Made by a program: the position numbers and the translations under genes. The notes under the pieces were generated by a model, which ran no database searches, had not been told where the DNA came from, and worked only from the letters and a program-made list of their open reading frames with translations. A stretch of 64,000 bases of DNA from Evansella alkalicola (lineage in GTDB: Bacteria > Bacillota > Bacilli > Bacillales > Salisediminibacteriaceae): NCBI RefSeq assembly GCF_019042735.1, contig NZ_JAHQCR010000084.1:1-64000 (forward strand), written 5' to 3'. This document shows, in pieces, positions 11,301 through 19,963 of this stretch. Position 1 is the stretch's first letter, and the number at the start of each line of letters is the position of its first letter.

Positions 11301-11623
11301 ATCCATTCTGCACATTCTCGAGCAATTGATTTTTGAGTTAATTCATTTCTTAATTTCACTTCAAATTCAGTACCATATACACTAGTTTCTCTCTTTAATC
11401 TTGGTATATAAAATTCTCGTCTCTCTTTTGGAAATTTCTCAGTAACAAATGTGGGAGAAGTAAAGATAAATTCCAAAGATTCTATATCTTTTAGTTGTGT
11501 TTTTAGCTCTTGGTAAGCATATATAGAGAAATAAGCAGCTGCGATAGAAATACGACTCCCAGGTGTTATTTCTTTAACCAGATCATCTTTAACAATTTTA
11601 GAAGTATTGTTGAAAATTTCCAT
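8390..11623 (-). CDS. SNF2-family helicase with N-terminal PLD-like region
   Basis: The 1077-aa protein is first in the operon. Residues 1-200 resemble the phospholipase-D-like domain often fused to such helicases (SRISIAAAYFSIYAYQEL). I see no intact HKD motif, so that domain may be non-catalytic. The SNF2/Swi2 motor follows: Walker A ADSVGLGKT (about 270), the DESH box VVIDESHNF, LSATPVNNR (motif III), and QRFGRIDRIGS (motif VI). GGGGG lies 8 nt before the ATG at 11623, preferred over an upstream TTG. Linkage to res and mod suggests a remodelling or sensing role in restriction. Confidence 0.8.
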   Translation of the reverse strand: MEIFNNTSKIVKDDLVKEITPGSRISIAAAYFSIYAYQELKTQLKDIESLEFIFTSPTFVTEKFPKERREFYIPRLKRETSVYGTEFEVKLRNELTQKSIARECAEWIQQKVTFKSNSTQDSMGGFLNLQSSDKQITYMPLSGFTTVDIGCERGNNVYNMVNKFDAPFSNEYIRLFNDIWSDKSRLQDVTEQVIEIISTVYQENSPELIYFMTLYNIFNEFLEDITEDVLPNEATGFKESTVWNKLYNFQKDAALAIINKLEQYNGCILADSVGLGKTFTSLAVIKYYENRNKNVLVLCPKKLKDNWLTFRGNLINNPLAKDRLRYDVLFHTDLSREKGDSVIGLPLDRINWGNYDLVVIDESHNFRNGGATSGEFGEKENRYLKLLNKVIKPGVKTKVLMLSATPVNNRFLDLRNQLALAYEGHSDLINKKLNTKTDIDTIFRQAQKVYNSWSKQPPETRTTSSLLKQLDFDFFEVLDSVTIARSRKHIQRYYDTTEIGSFPKRNEPISRRPKLTTLNNAINYEQVYDQLSQLNLSLYTPTNYILPSRLSNYIDLDSEDSNRLSQSGREEGIRRLMSINLLKRMESSVHSFKLTVKRIYNQIIETLNVIKEFRTSKDITIQDYSSFDEFDLDDQNIDLFTVGKKYRIDINDIDYLSWQQDLVADKEILELLILMVEDITPEFDCKLNELIEVISQKVTKPINNDNKKVIVFTAFSDTAEYLYENISSYVKEKFVLNSALITGSIEGKTTISRFRNDMNTILTCFSPVSKDKALVMPNDKNDIDILIATDCISEGQNLQDCDYCINYDIHWNPVRIIQRFGRIDRIGSKNSVIQLVNFWPDITLDDYINLKSRVESRMRISVMTSTGDDDYINQDENGDLIYRRKQLEKLQDEVVDLEEMTTGISIMDLGLNEFRMDLLAYIKENPNLERTPLGIHAVVAGETPGVIFVLKNTNKLGSGESHNRLHPFYIVYISDEGEVVTNHLEPKEILDLMRYLTRDRKDADMKVCRIFNKETNDGKNMKRISNLLHAAISTIISVKEESDLDSFFGTDQTTFLTDTISGLDDFELICFMVVLKC

Positions 11624-11661
11624 AGCCAAGCCCCCTTACCTGCATCTCATTACTTACCTTC

Positions 11662-11670
11662 ATTATAACA
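11662..11670 (-). promoter_or_regulatory. Extended -10 promoter of the SNF2-mod-res operon
   Basis: On the minus strand TGTTATAAT gives a perfect -10 with the TGn extension, about 40 bp before the operon's first start codon. No good -35 hexamer is seen at 17 bp, which fits an extended -10 promoter. Confidence 0.5.
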
Positions 11671-11785
11671 AATAATAAGTAAATTTTACCCATTTAATAT
11701 AATTATCTAGTTCTCTAACGAGCTATCTGAAGCAATTGATAAATCAGCACTACTTCCTCTAGCAGCTGATAGAAAAGCATAAATA

Positions 11786-11826
11786 AAAGATTCCCCTATC
11801 TTGACGTAGTAGATGGGGAGTCTTTT
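11786..11826 (-). terminator. Terminator of the RecD-like helicase gene
   Basis: The inverted repeat, with arms read on the minus strand as AGACTCCCCATCT and AGATAGGGGAATCT, ends in a T-rich tail. It lies about 20 bp past the stop codon of the large helicase gene. It separates that gene from the restriction operon, so the two are probably transcribed independently. Confidence 0.7.
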
Positions 11827-11844
11827 ACACTTATAACTAATCAG

Positions 11845-14800
11845 TTAATCAAACAGATTACTAATTATCTCTTTTATTTTCGCGGCATCTATTCCACCGT
11901 TTTCATTGTCTTGAGTTATGATTAGTTCGCCACCCTCATCAATCGGCTTAATACCTTGGTCACGATACCATTGTAAATTCCGTTCCCATCTTCTCTTATA
12001 TCCTTCATCAAACATCATTCCACAATGTTCCCAAAAAAGGGTGTTTCCTGTATCATCATCTTCGATTGTAAAGTCTGGATATTTTGTTGAATTTCCTTTT
12101 ACTAGTGGAATTTCATATTCATATTCAATTCCATGAGAATGTAAAATATCTGCGATAATGACCTCTGATTTTGAACGAACTAAATCACCTCTTGTTGTAC
12201 GATGGATAAGCCGCTGCTCTAAGAATGTCCCTTCAAATTGAATCATTTGTGGTTTTTCAAATAAGTTTGTGTATCTTCTTGCTGTTTCAGAGTATTGAGC
12301 AGAAGAATATTTTAATAAACTACTTCGTAACCCTTGATGGAGAATGATGACTTTTTCTTTTTGTCTAGTTAAGGCTGTATATAACATTTCTGGTGATATA
12401 AGTGGACAATTTTCAGGAATAATAACAAAGACCTTCCCAAATTCGCTCCCTTGTGCTTTATGGACGGTTAGTGCATATGCCAGCTCTAGAGTTGGTTCAC
12501 CCTCTTCTGAAAAATCACTAGAGAAAAATTCGTATCGGGAGCCTAGTTGAGATGAAAATTCAACATTAAAATGTGAAGCATTTCTAGAAAACTCTCCTAT
12601 TACTAGTCCAATTTCACCATTTGCAATATATTTTGATGCAGCCTCACTTGGCCATACATAATTTCGTTTATGGTTTCTAGTATTAATAACTTTATCTCCA
12701 TATACCACTTGCTCTGACCCTCGTGGTTTAGGAAAGAAACGATTAAACGTTTTTTGCGCTTGTTCTATTCTTCCTTTTTTAAATGAATGATGGATTTCTC
12801 TATTAATGGATTTTACACCGTATAGCGAATTTTTAACCGGTGTTAAGATTTGCCAATCTTCAACCTGTTTTACTGCTGATTGACTAGTTTTGGAATCTTT
12901 ATTTCTTGTATCTGAGTAAAAATTAATATACCCTTTGTCATTTTCCATTCCACCTAATGTCTTTTCGAATTTTTTTTCATCTTGAGTACTATCAAGTTCA
13001 AGTTCTTTTACTAAAACTTCTTTTAGCAATCCCGGTAAGTCTTCTTCGTTCTCCCACTGGTAAAATTGTAAAGTCTCTGAATCTGTGAAACTTATTGATG
13101 TATCAAAAAAATCGTCATCTACATTTGACTCATTACCACTGAACCATTGAGCCAATCTTAAGTCTTCCCGTTCTTGCACTTCCTCTTCATTTTGCCGTCT
13201 AGTTACTGTCAATTGACCATATCCCTGACCTACTTTAGGAAATATACTATCAACATTAGTTGGTTTCAGTTTGGAAACAATATCAACAAAAGGTCTTCCT
13301 GGGCCTATAGGGGGTAATTGTTTAGGGTCCCCTACAAAAATTAAACGTTTTACACCTTTTAATGACTCTAATAATGCCGCCATCATCTCTTCTGTTAACA
13401 TAGATGCTTCATCTACAATGACCGTTTCAGGGCAACGCTCACCAGGTTCGTGCTTTAACTGGTACCTATAATTTTTAAAGTCATACCTCTTTGTTTTACC
13501 TAAAAACTGTGCAACCGTGTAAGCTTTAATATGCGATCCAGATGTTACCTGTTCCATACGAACACGCGCTTTTCCAGTTGGTGCTAGGAGTAAAACTTCT
13601 CCTTTTTTTATTTCTTCTTGATCTATTAAAATTGACAACAATGTTGTTTTCCCCGTTCCTGCAGGGCCAATTAAAACTGAAAACCTAGATTCCGCTAATT
13701 CTTGTAATATAGCAGCCTTTTCTGTTCGTGCTTTCTCTTCCTTTTTTCTCTCTTCATTTACTAAAATAGAAATATCCTTAAAAATTGAATCTATTTTCAC
13801 TCTCCAGTCCACATTAATAACATGACGCTTGGCTTTTTGGCTAATTCTAGCCGAAATTCTGTCACGTATTAACTGACTCATTTCGGCTATTCTAGATAAT
13901 TGGTAAGCTTTGGTTCCATCAGACATCTCGACAATATCAATAACCTTAGAGAAAAAGTTTTCTACACCAAGCATAATGTCTTCATGCACCTCGCAAGCAG
14001 GTGTTAATGCACACTCTCGAATCTTATGTATCACTGAAGTATATGGGAGTAGTGTATGACCTTCCTCTGTTGAAGCCTCAAGAAAATAAACTGAAAACGC
14101 TCTGATTCGTTTTTCATCCAATGGAGAGTCCATAGAAAATCCATGTAAATAAGGATAATCTTGCAAAATAGACTCGGTTGGGTAAACACCTTTGTCAATT
14201 GTAAAAACAGATATTGGATCAACAAGTAATCTAGTTTTCTCATATAGTACATATGGGTTTTCAAGTATTTCTTCGTCAGTTAATTTTACATTTTCCTGTT
14301 CTCGTTCTGCTTTAATAAAAGCAAGCTTAGCATGTTCATTTGAAAATTCAAACCGACTTACCAGTTTTAATAGTTTTTTTCGGGTATTTGGTAGAGTGTT
14401 CCATACTTGGAAGAGGCTTTTTCCAATATGTCTAGCAAGGTAAGGTGGTAGTAGTTTTTCAGGCTTTTGAAACATTTCTTCTACTAATTCCCAAACATCT
14501 TGCTCTTCCTCTAATTGTTCTTCCAATGTTTTTGCAACAAACGAACCTAATCCTACCCCAAAAGCTGTTAATGCTGAACCTAAACCAGGATATGGACCCC
14601 TTAATTGCCATGCCTCCGATAAACGGTTATCAATCCATTGAAGGCAGCTCTCCCAAGGACCATCAAATTTCTTTTTAATCTCCTGAAGTGCATTTGCAAT
14701 GGATATTAAACTTTCAATCGCCCCATCATGGGAAACATGTTCTGTGGCATAAGAAAATTCAACCATCTTGTCACTAGGTGCAAAAGCAATCATGTTTGAA

Positions 14801-15564
14801 ATATCATACTCAGGGTTTTCTTCCACATAATCAAAAATCTCTTGATACGGTAATATAAAGCCATCAACAAAGTCCGGACGTATTGAATGTTGAATCATTC
14901 TTTCCCAAAGCATGGACTTCATTCCATCACTTTTATATTCGTATTCAGTCAAATCACCAATATGGTTAATCCGGCCAACCCCAATTAATATTCTTCTATT
15001 ATCTTCCACATGCGGTACTTGCTTTGCATAAAAGAATACCAGAGATTCATCCTTTATATGATTCATGAAATTATTTAAGATTTGTTGTTGATTATGTTTC
15101 TCTTGCCACCAAATAGATGTGAAACTTAACTTTGGTTCTCTTTCTTCATCTATTACAATAGGGTATGATTTAGTTAATTCAGTTCTCGATTCCTTTAGCA
15201 TCCACCGGAACGGTATAGCTGCTGCAGAATACACCGGAAATCGAAGTGTTGTTTCTTTCATATGACCATGAGTGTTTTTTGAACTATTTACATAAGGATG
15301 ATTAACTCGTTTTGTATATTCAAATGGTGCCATAAACATACCACGTTCACCAATACAGCATGGCCATTCACTAGGTGATAAATCTTCAATTGACTGACCT
15401 GCAACACTTTCTTCTTGAACATCATCTTTTGACTCTGAAATCCTCTTTAATTTTAAGCAAGCTGTATTCTTTCTTGGATTATGACAGACAGTACCTTTCC
15501 ATCCATTATCATGCCAAGGTACACGAATGGATAAATGTTTTAATGGATACGATTTCTTCTCCAT
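11845..15564 (-). CDS. RecD-like superfamily 1 helicase fused to a nuclease domain
   Basis: In this 1239-aa protein the first 650 residues are an uncharacterised region beginning LSIRVPWHDNGWKGTVC. A RecD/Pif1-type SF1B helicase follows: Walker A IGPAGTGKT (about 660), Walker B VIVDEAS, motif III GDPKQLPP, motif V LTVHKAQGSEF and motif VI LYTALTRQKE. The C-terminal 110 residues look like a restriction-endonuclease fold: RSKSEVIIAD, then YPDFTI and WEHCG. AAAGGAG precedes the ATG. It has its own terminator and lies beside the restriction operon. A stand-alone anti-phage role is likely but inferred. Confidence 0.75.
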   Translation of the reverse strand: MEKKSYPLKHLSIRVPWHDNGWKGTVCHNPRKNTACLKLKRISESKDDVQEESVAGQSIEDLSPSEWPCCIGERGMFMAPFEYTKRVNHPYVNSSKNTHGHMKETTLRFPVYSAAAIPFRWMLKESRTELTKSYPIVIDEEREPKLSFTSIWWQEKHNQQQILNNFMNHIKDESLVFFYAKQVPHVEDNRRILIGVGRINHIGDLTEYEYKSDGMKSMLWERMIQHSIRPDFVDGFILPYQEIFDYVEENPEYDISNMIAFAPSDKMVEFSYATEHVSHDGAIESLISIANALQEIKKKFDGPWESCLQWIDNRLSEAWQLRGPYPGLGSALTAFGVGLGSFVAKTLEEQLEEEQDVWELVEEMFQKPEKLLPPYLARHIGKSLFQVWNTLPNTRKKLLKLVSRFEFSNEHAKLAFIKAEREQENVKLTDEEILENPYVLYEKTRLLVDPISVFTIDKGVYPTESILQDYPYLHGFSMDSPLDEKRIRAFSVYFLEASTEEGHTLLPYTSVIHKIRECALTPACEVHEDIMLGVENFFSKVIDIVEMSDGTKAYQLSRIAEMSQLIRDRISARISQKAKRHVINVDWRVKIDSIFKDISILVNEERKKEEKARTEKAAILQELAESRFSVLIGPAGTGKTTLLSILIDQEEIKKGEVLLLAPTGKARVRMEQVTSGSHIKAYTVAQFLGKTKRYDFKNYRYQLKHEPGERCPETVIVDEASMLTEEMMAALLESLKGVKRLIFVGDPKQLPPIGPGRPFVDIVSKLKPTNVDSIFPKVGQGYGQLTVTRRQNEEEVQEREDLRLAQWFSGNESNVDDDFFDTSISFTDSETLQFYQWENEEDLPGLLKEVLVKELELDSTQDEKKFEKTLGGMENDKGYINFYSDTRNKDSKTSQSAVKQVEDWQILTPVKNSLYGVKSINREIHHSFKKGRIEQAQKTFNRFFPKPRGSEQVVYGDKVINTRNHKRNYVWPSEAASKYIANGEIGLVIGEFSRNASHFNVEFSSQLGSRYEFFSSDFSEEGEPTLELAYALTVHKAQGSEFGKVFVIIPENCPLISPEMLYTALTRQKEKVIILHQGLRSSLLKYSSAQYSETARRYTNLFEKPQMIQFEGTFLEQRLIHRTTRGDLVRSKSEVIIADILHSHGIEYEYEIPLVKGNSTKYPDFTIEDDDTGNTLFWEHCGMMFDEGYKRRWERNLQWYRDQGIKPIDEGGELIITQDNENGGIDAAKIKEIISNLFD

Positions 15565-15767
15565 GTTATTCTCCTTTCATATTTCTAAATTAACATGAGC
15601 ACTTATATTATTAATTGATTTATTACAATTTTAAAAATTCCCCTGATATACTCATAATACAATACCTCAACTCAATATTTAACCCAAAAATGTAATTTAG
15701 TTATTATCAATCTATTATTATTCTTGAATATATATCACCCTGCAAATGGAGATTAATAAAATTAAAA

Positions 15768-15796
15768 GAAGCCCAAACACATCAAGTTTGAGCTTC
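15768..15796 (-). terminator. Terminator after the tandem recombinases
   Basis: The minus-strand stem GAAGCTCAAAC/GTTTGGGCTTC is followed by TTTT, 17 bp past the recombinase stop codon. No gene is seen between here and the RecD-like gene start at 15564. Confidence 0.75.
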
Positions 15797-15812
15797 TCCA
15801 TTAAGTTGTTAT

Positions 15813-16970
15813 TTAATCAATGTCATTCTCTTTGTCATTGTTTCTTAACAGTTTAATTGATTTCGTGGAATCGGAAAATTGCAGTGGCAAAAAGTGATAA
15901 AGTGTATCAGCACTCTTGTAACTCAATTGTTTACTTACAAGGTAAGGAGGGACCCCAACCTTAACAAGCAAACTAGCATGCGTTTTTCTTAAATCATGGA
16001 AGGTAATTTTACTAATATTCGCTTTATCAACTAAACGATTAAATCTAGTACGAACAGTCGATGGACTTTGAATTCCACCGCCTTTTTTAGGGAAAACCAG
16101 ATCAAGTTCATCGTGGTACTGGCCACCTAGCACTTCCTTCATTAGTTGCTGTTCTTCTTTGTGCTTTTGTAACTTAGGTATCAAATGTGAAGGGATCATT
16201 ACCTTTCTATAATCACTTCTCATTTCCACAATGTTATGTTTGCCACCTACTCCAGCATCCACAATTTTGTTAACAATTATCATCTTATGCTCAAAATCAA
16301 TATCACTCCATGATAGAGCCAAAATCTCCCCAAGTCGTAATCCTGTAGATATTTCAAACTCATACATCATACCTTCCCCTTCTGAGTGAGCGACTTCAAG
16401 TAACTTTTGTACTTCTGATTCACTCAAAATTATTGGACTACGATTTGAAGTATGTCTCTTTTTAATACGACGCATAGGATGCTTATTTATTAAACCTTCC
16501 GTAACAGCCGAGCGGAACAGAGTGGATAAAAAGTTTTGAATACTACCAATTGTACCTTCTGAATATCCTTCTCGACTTTTTTGATTAAACAATTCAAGTA
16601 TTTCTATTTCGGTAATGTCAAGGAGATTCATGTCACCAAAGTACGGTACAATATGTTTTTCTAGCAAGGCTTGTCTTACTTTGAATGTCTGTGTTGCAAT
16701 CATGTGGGCATGTTCTCCGTAAAACCAGTCTTTTGCATATTGGCTGAAAGGGACCTTTGTAGATTTTTCACCTTTATGGTCCACTACCATATCAATACGC
16801 ATTTCCTCTTTAATGCTTCCGAGTTGTTCAATAAATTCATCCGCTTCTTCACTCGTTCTAAATCCTTTCTGATTTAGACGATACATCCCAGTTTGAGGGT
16901 CTATTCCCTCACCAAAAATCACTGCATAGCTCTTTTTATTTCCTTTTTCGATGATTACTTTTTTCGCCAT
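15813..16970 (-). CDS. Phage-type tyrosine recombinase, catalytic box II degenerate
   Basis: The 385-aa integrase-like protein has an N-terminal arm-binding domain, a SAM-like core-binding domain (about 60-160) and a C-terminal catalytic domain. Box I arginine (STGLRLGEIL) and HDLRKTH are present. The expected L-G-H before the active tyrosine reads L-S-Y, and the following segment is about three residues short (ADTLYHFLP). The nucleophile may therefore be misplaced and the enzyme inactive. GGAGG lies before the ATG at 16970. It is a close paralogue of the gene immediately upstream. Confidence 0.8.
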   Translation of the reverse strand: MAKKVIIEKGNKKSYAVIFGEGIDPQTGMYRLNQKGFRTSEEADEFIEQLGSIKEEMRIDMVVDHKGEKSTKVPFSQYAKDWFYGEHAHMIATQTFKVRQALLEKHIVPYFGDMNLLDITEIEILELFNQKSREGYSEGTIGSIQNFLSTLFRSAVTEGLINKHPMRRIKKRHTSNRSPIILSESEVQKLLEVAHSEGEGMMYEFEISTGLRLGEILALSWSDIDFEHKMIIVNKIVDAGVGGKHNIVEMRSDYRKVMIPSHLIPKLQKHKEEQQLMKEVLGGQYHDELDLVFPKKGGGIQSPSTVRTRFNRLVDKANISKITFHDLRKTHASLLVKVGVPPYLVSKQLSYKSADTLYHFLPLQFSDSTKSIKLLRNNDKENDID

Positions 16971-17161
16971 ATCTTTTACCTCCAAGTTTTAAGTATATTG
17001 GTGATAGATTCCTCATTACCCCCATAATTACTTTTTTATTTTGTATTAACATTAACTATTTAGCTCAAGTATCATTTTAACTATGAAACTTTCTGCTGAA
17101 TCATACCCGTCTAAATGCTTCTAAACCCTAATAGCCTCATTTTCGAGTTTAATATAACAGG

Positions 17162-18331
17162 TTATTCTTGTTTAATCCCCTTATCAGTGGTTTTAGTATT
17201 CTTACTGAAGGGATGAATTGAGATCTCAGAAATCGGTAAGTACGGTCTTACGAATTCATTTATCGAATCAATACTTTTATGACCTAAACGTATACTTACT
17301 TGGTAAGGGGATTCACCAGCTTTAACTAGCAAGGTAGCATGCGTTTTCCTTAAATCATGGAAGTTAATTTTCCTTATATTTGCTTTGTGAACTAAACGAT
17401 TAAATCTTGCACGAACGGTCGATGTACTTTGAATTCCACCGTCTTTCTTTGGAAAAATAAGATCTAATTCATGATGGTAGTCATCACCAAGTTGTTCCTT
17501 CATCAACTGCTGTCCTTCTTTATGCTTTTGCAGTTTAGGCATTAAATGTGTAGGCAATGGTATCGTTCGATAGCCTCTTCTTAATTTTGCAATTTCGTGT
17601 TTAACGTCCCCGCCAGAAACAACATTCTTATTAACAGTTATTGTCTCTCGTTCAAAATCAAGATCACTCCACGAAAGGGCCAATATCTCTGCTAACCTCA
17701 CTCCTGAACTAATTTCAAATTCATACATCATACCTTCACCTTCTGAGTGAGCGACTTCAAGTAGCTTTTCTACTTCTGATTCACTCAAAATTACCGGAAT
17801 ACGATTCGGAAATTTTACCATGTTCATAAAGCGTACAGGATTTTTATCGAGATATCCTTTCTTCACAGCCGAACGAAACAATGTAGATAAAAAGTTATGA
17901 ACGCTACCAATTGTACTTTTCGAATATCCTTCACGGTCTTTTTGAGCAATTAATTCTGCTATTTCCTGTTCATTAATTTCATGAAGGTACTTATCACCAA
18001 AAAAAGGAACAATATGTTTATTTAATAAAGCTTGTCTCACTTTGAAAGTTGTTAGTTTAATCACATGAGCGTGTTCCCCATAAAACCAATCTTCTACGTA
18101 TTCATTAAAAAGGACCTTCGTTGCCTGTTGCCCTTTTTGTTCTGTTTCCATTAAAATACTTAATTCACGGTTATCACTACCAAGTTCTTCAAGAAACATT
18201 TCGGCCTCTTCACTCGTCGGAAATGATTTTTGCTTCATATAATGTTTGCCAGTTCTATAATCTAATCTCTCATCGTAAATCACTGCATAACTAGTTTTCT
18301 TTTCATTTTCCATTACTACTTTCTCAATCAT
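17162..18331 (-). CDS. Phage-type tyrosine recombinase, tandem paralogue
   Basis: This 389-aa protein is collinear with the neighbouring recombinase over nearly its full length. Arginine box I (SSGVRLAEILALSW), HDLRKTH and LGHKS are all present. The residue ten positions after that histidine, usually the nucleophilic tyrosine, is not tyrosine. The nearest tyrosine is three positions further on, in VRPYLP. Activity is doubtful. GGAGGTAAAAGG precedes the ATG at 18331, which is preferred over an in-frame start 19 codons upstream. About 190 bp separate the two recombinases, with nothing recognisable there. Confidence 0.8.
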   Translation of the reverse strand: MIEKVVMENEKKTSYAVIYDERLDYRTGKHYMKQKSFPTSEEAEMFLEELGSDNRELSILMETEQKGQQATKVLFNEYVEDWFYGEHAHVIKLTTFKVRQALLNKHIVPFFGDKYLHEINEQEIAELIAQKDREGYSKSTIGSVHNFLSTLFRSAVKKGYLDKNPVRFMNMVKFPNRIPVILSESEVEKLLEVAHSEGEGMMYEFEISSGVRLAEILALSWSDLDFERETITVNKNVVSGGDVKHEIAKLRRGYRTIPLPTHLMPKLQKHKEGQQLMKEQLGDDYHHELDLIFPKKDGGIQSTSTVRARFNRLVHKANIRKINFHDLRKTHATLLVKAGESPYQVSIRLGHKSIDSINEFVRPYLPISEISIHPFSKNTKTTDKGIKQE

Positions 18332-18534
18332 CCTTTTACCTCCAATTTTGAAGTATGTTTGGTTCAATACGTCAACTGCAAAACACATACTTACTTGTTT
18401 TATTTTTAAAATTTCACATAACTATCTATGAATCTAATGAAGTTTAAACATTATTTATTGATTTTGACTTATAAAAAACATCTATTGTTTTACATGAATC
18501 ACCCCTTTCAATTGTTACACAAGGTCAAATTGAC

Positions 18535-18600
18535 AAATAAAAAAGGGCAGACGGATAGTGAGTTCACTAATCCATCGCCCAGGTTCTTCCTGCTGCAATG
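18535..18600 (-). ncRNA. Candidate attenuator RNA, copy 3, upstream of recombinase
   Basis: On the minus strand AGGAAGAACCTG is followed by the hairpin GGATTAGTGA/TCACTATCC, then GTCTGCCC and TTTTTT. The AGGAAG strand (18586-18591) and the GTCTGCC strand (18546-18552) match those of the xis leader copies. The GGGC/GCCC stem plus U-tract forms an intrinsic terminator about 200 nt upstream of the recombinase start. Between them a ribosome binding site precedes an immediate ATG-TAA, perhaps a decayed small gene. The family assignment is inference from short motifs. Confidence 0.5.
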
Positions 18601-18788
18601 TATTTACATAAGGCAACTATATTGAATTACCTTCATTATAGTTGAAGGTATTACTACGTAGCAATTACTAGCGATAAAAAAATTCTACATTATTCATTAA
18701 ATGTGAATATCGCTCACGAAGCCTCAAAGACTGCGATTTCATGTCCAGTTTAAATGATACTCCAGGATAGTCTACAACCTATTGATGG

Positions 18789-18923
18789 TTAATTAATTTT
18801 TCTACCTGAATCGTTCTGGTGCCATCTAAGTGATAAAAGCTCCCCTTGCCTTGCTCCTGTAGAAATCATTAAAAGAACAAGGTGCCTCCATTGATTAAGA
18901 CTAGTATTTGAATTATTGTTCAT
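18789..18923 (-). pseudogene. Tyrosine recombinase fragment (box I only)
   Basis: A 44-codon minus-strand reading frame begins ATG at 18923 and encodes LLMISTGARQGELLSLRW. That is the box I arginine region of phage integrases. The flanking domains and boxes II-III are absent, and the frame stops soon after. It is a decayed piece of another integrase between the trio and the upstream recombinase. Confidence 0.65.
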
Positions 18924-18983
18924 TTTTCTCATTCCTTTCGTTGTTTTCAATAAGATTCTCTCTCTCAACAGCTAATCCATGAT

Positions 18984-19022
18984 AAGGGTAGTTATAGATG
19001 TACTTTACAAATAACCACCCTT
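18984..19022 (-). terminator. Hairpin after the recombinase trio
   Basis: The arms AAGGGTGGTTAT and ATAACTACCCTT (minus strand) lie 24 bp past the third recombinase stop. There is no T-run, so terminator function is uncertain. Confidence 0.4.
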
Positions 19023-19045
19023 ACTTATTCAAACTGCCATTGAAA

Positions 19046-19963
19046 CTAATCAAGGTATCCGTTTAATTCAACATGAATTGGTAAATAACCGAGCGTTGTT
19101 TTTAATTTACTATGCCGAAGTTGTCTTTGAATTGACCGGTAATCGCTCCCCTCTTTATACAATAGATAAGCCATTGTGGCTCTTAGATCATGGTTGGTTA
19201 CTTTCCGTGATATGTCTGCTTTCTTTCTAAGTTCATTCAGTAACTTATTAAGGTCCGTCGGGGTGAACGGCTTGTTTTTAACAAAAAACAACTCCTTATC
19301 TTGTTCCTTTGACCAATCTTTAAAATAGGGATGATCCATATATTCCTTAAGCTTCTTCTGGAGAGCATCTGTCATGCGAACCGTACCAATTTTCGTTTTA
19401 CGACCTTTATCAATGACAATGATGTTGCGATCCAAATCTATCTGTGAAGCAGTAAGCTTACATAATTCCCTTGCTCTTAATCCACAAGTGGTTTGAAGCA
19501 AAATAATCAAATAGTATTGTTGAAAAAAAGGATCGAGATCAAAGGCTGCCTTTAAAAGCTTTATGCAATCCTCTTCACTTAACGCTCTGTTTCTAAAGGA
19601 TTCGTAGTAGAATGGGTTTTTAAAATGTCTCAGTGGATTATATTCCATCAAATCATAATCCACCAATAAGTCCATAAAGCTTTTTACCACGGTAAAACCA
19701 AGTTTGGCTTGTGATCTTGGTTTATGATCGTGAAGATACTCAATAAATCCATCCATAAAATCAAGGTCAATCGGGGCATACTTATCATGAATCTTGCTGT
19801 AATAAAACTTGTCAAAGTCAAGCTCCCCCTTCCATCCCACTAACCCTAAATAGTCCTCAAAGACTTTTAAATGGCTAATATACATTTGAACAGAATTGGG
19901 CTTTAAGGTATTAAGTTCCTTCCACTTCTGAAAGTACATCGACGAAAAGAGAATTCCTTCCAC
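19046..19963 (-). CDS. Tyrosine recombinase, third member of the trio
   Basis: This 305-aa XerC/D-like recombinase has a SAM-like core-binding domain in the first 110 residues. The catalytic domain carries TCGLRARELCKL (box I Arg), TNHDLRATMAYL (HxxR) and RQLRHSKLKTTLGYLP, in which H and Y are correctly spaced. The start is a GTG overlapping the previous gene's TAG by one base, with GGAGG upstream, so translation is coupled. All catalytic residues are visible, so it is probably active together with its two partners. Confidence 0.85.
   Translation of the reverse strand: MEGILFSSMYFQKWKELNTLKPNSVQMYISHLKVFEDYLGLVGWKGELDFDKFYYSKIHDKYAPIDLDFMDGFIEYLHDHKPRSQAKLGFTVVKSFMDLLVDYDLMEYNPLRHFKNPFYYESFRNRALSEEDCIKLLKAAFDLDPFFQQYYLIILLQTTCGLRARELCKLTASQIDLDRNIIVIDKGRKTKIGTVRMTDALQKKLKEYMDHPYFKDWSKEQDKELFFVKNKPFTPTDLNKLLNELRKKADISRKVTNHDLRATMAYLLYKEGSDYRSIQRQLRHSKLKTTLGYLPIHVELNGYLD

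Noticed and set aside
2766..11623. DISARM or Zorya system
   Set aside because: The operon has type III res and mod. The drmA/drmB or zorA/zorB genes are absent.
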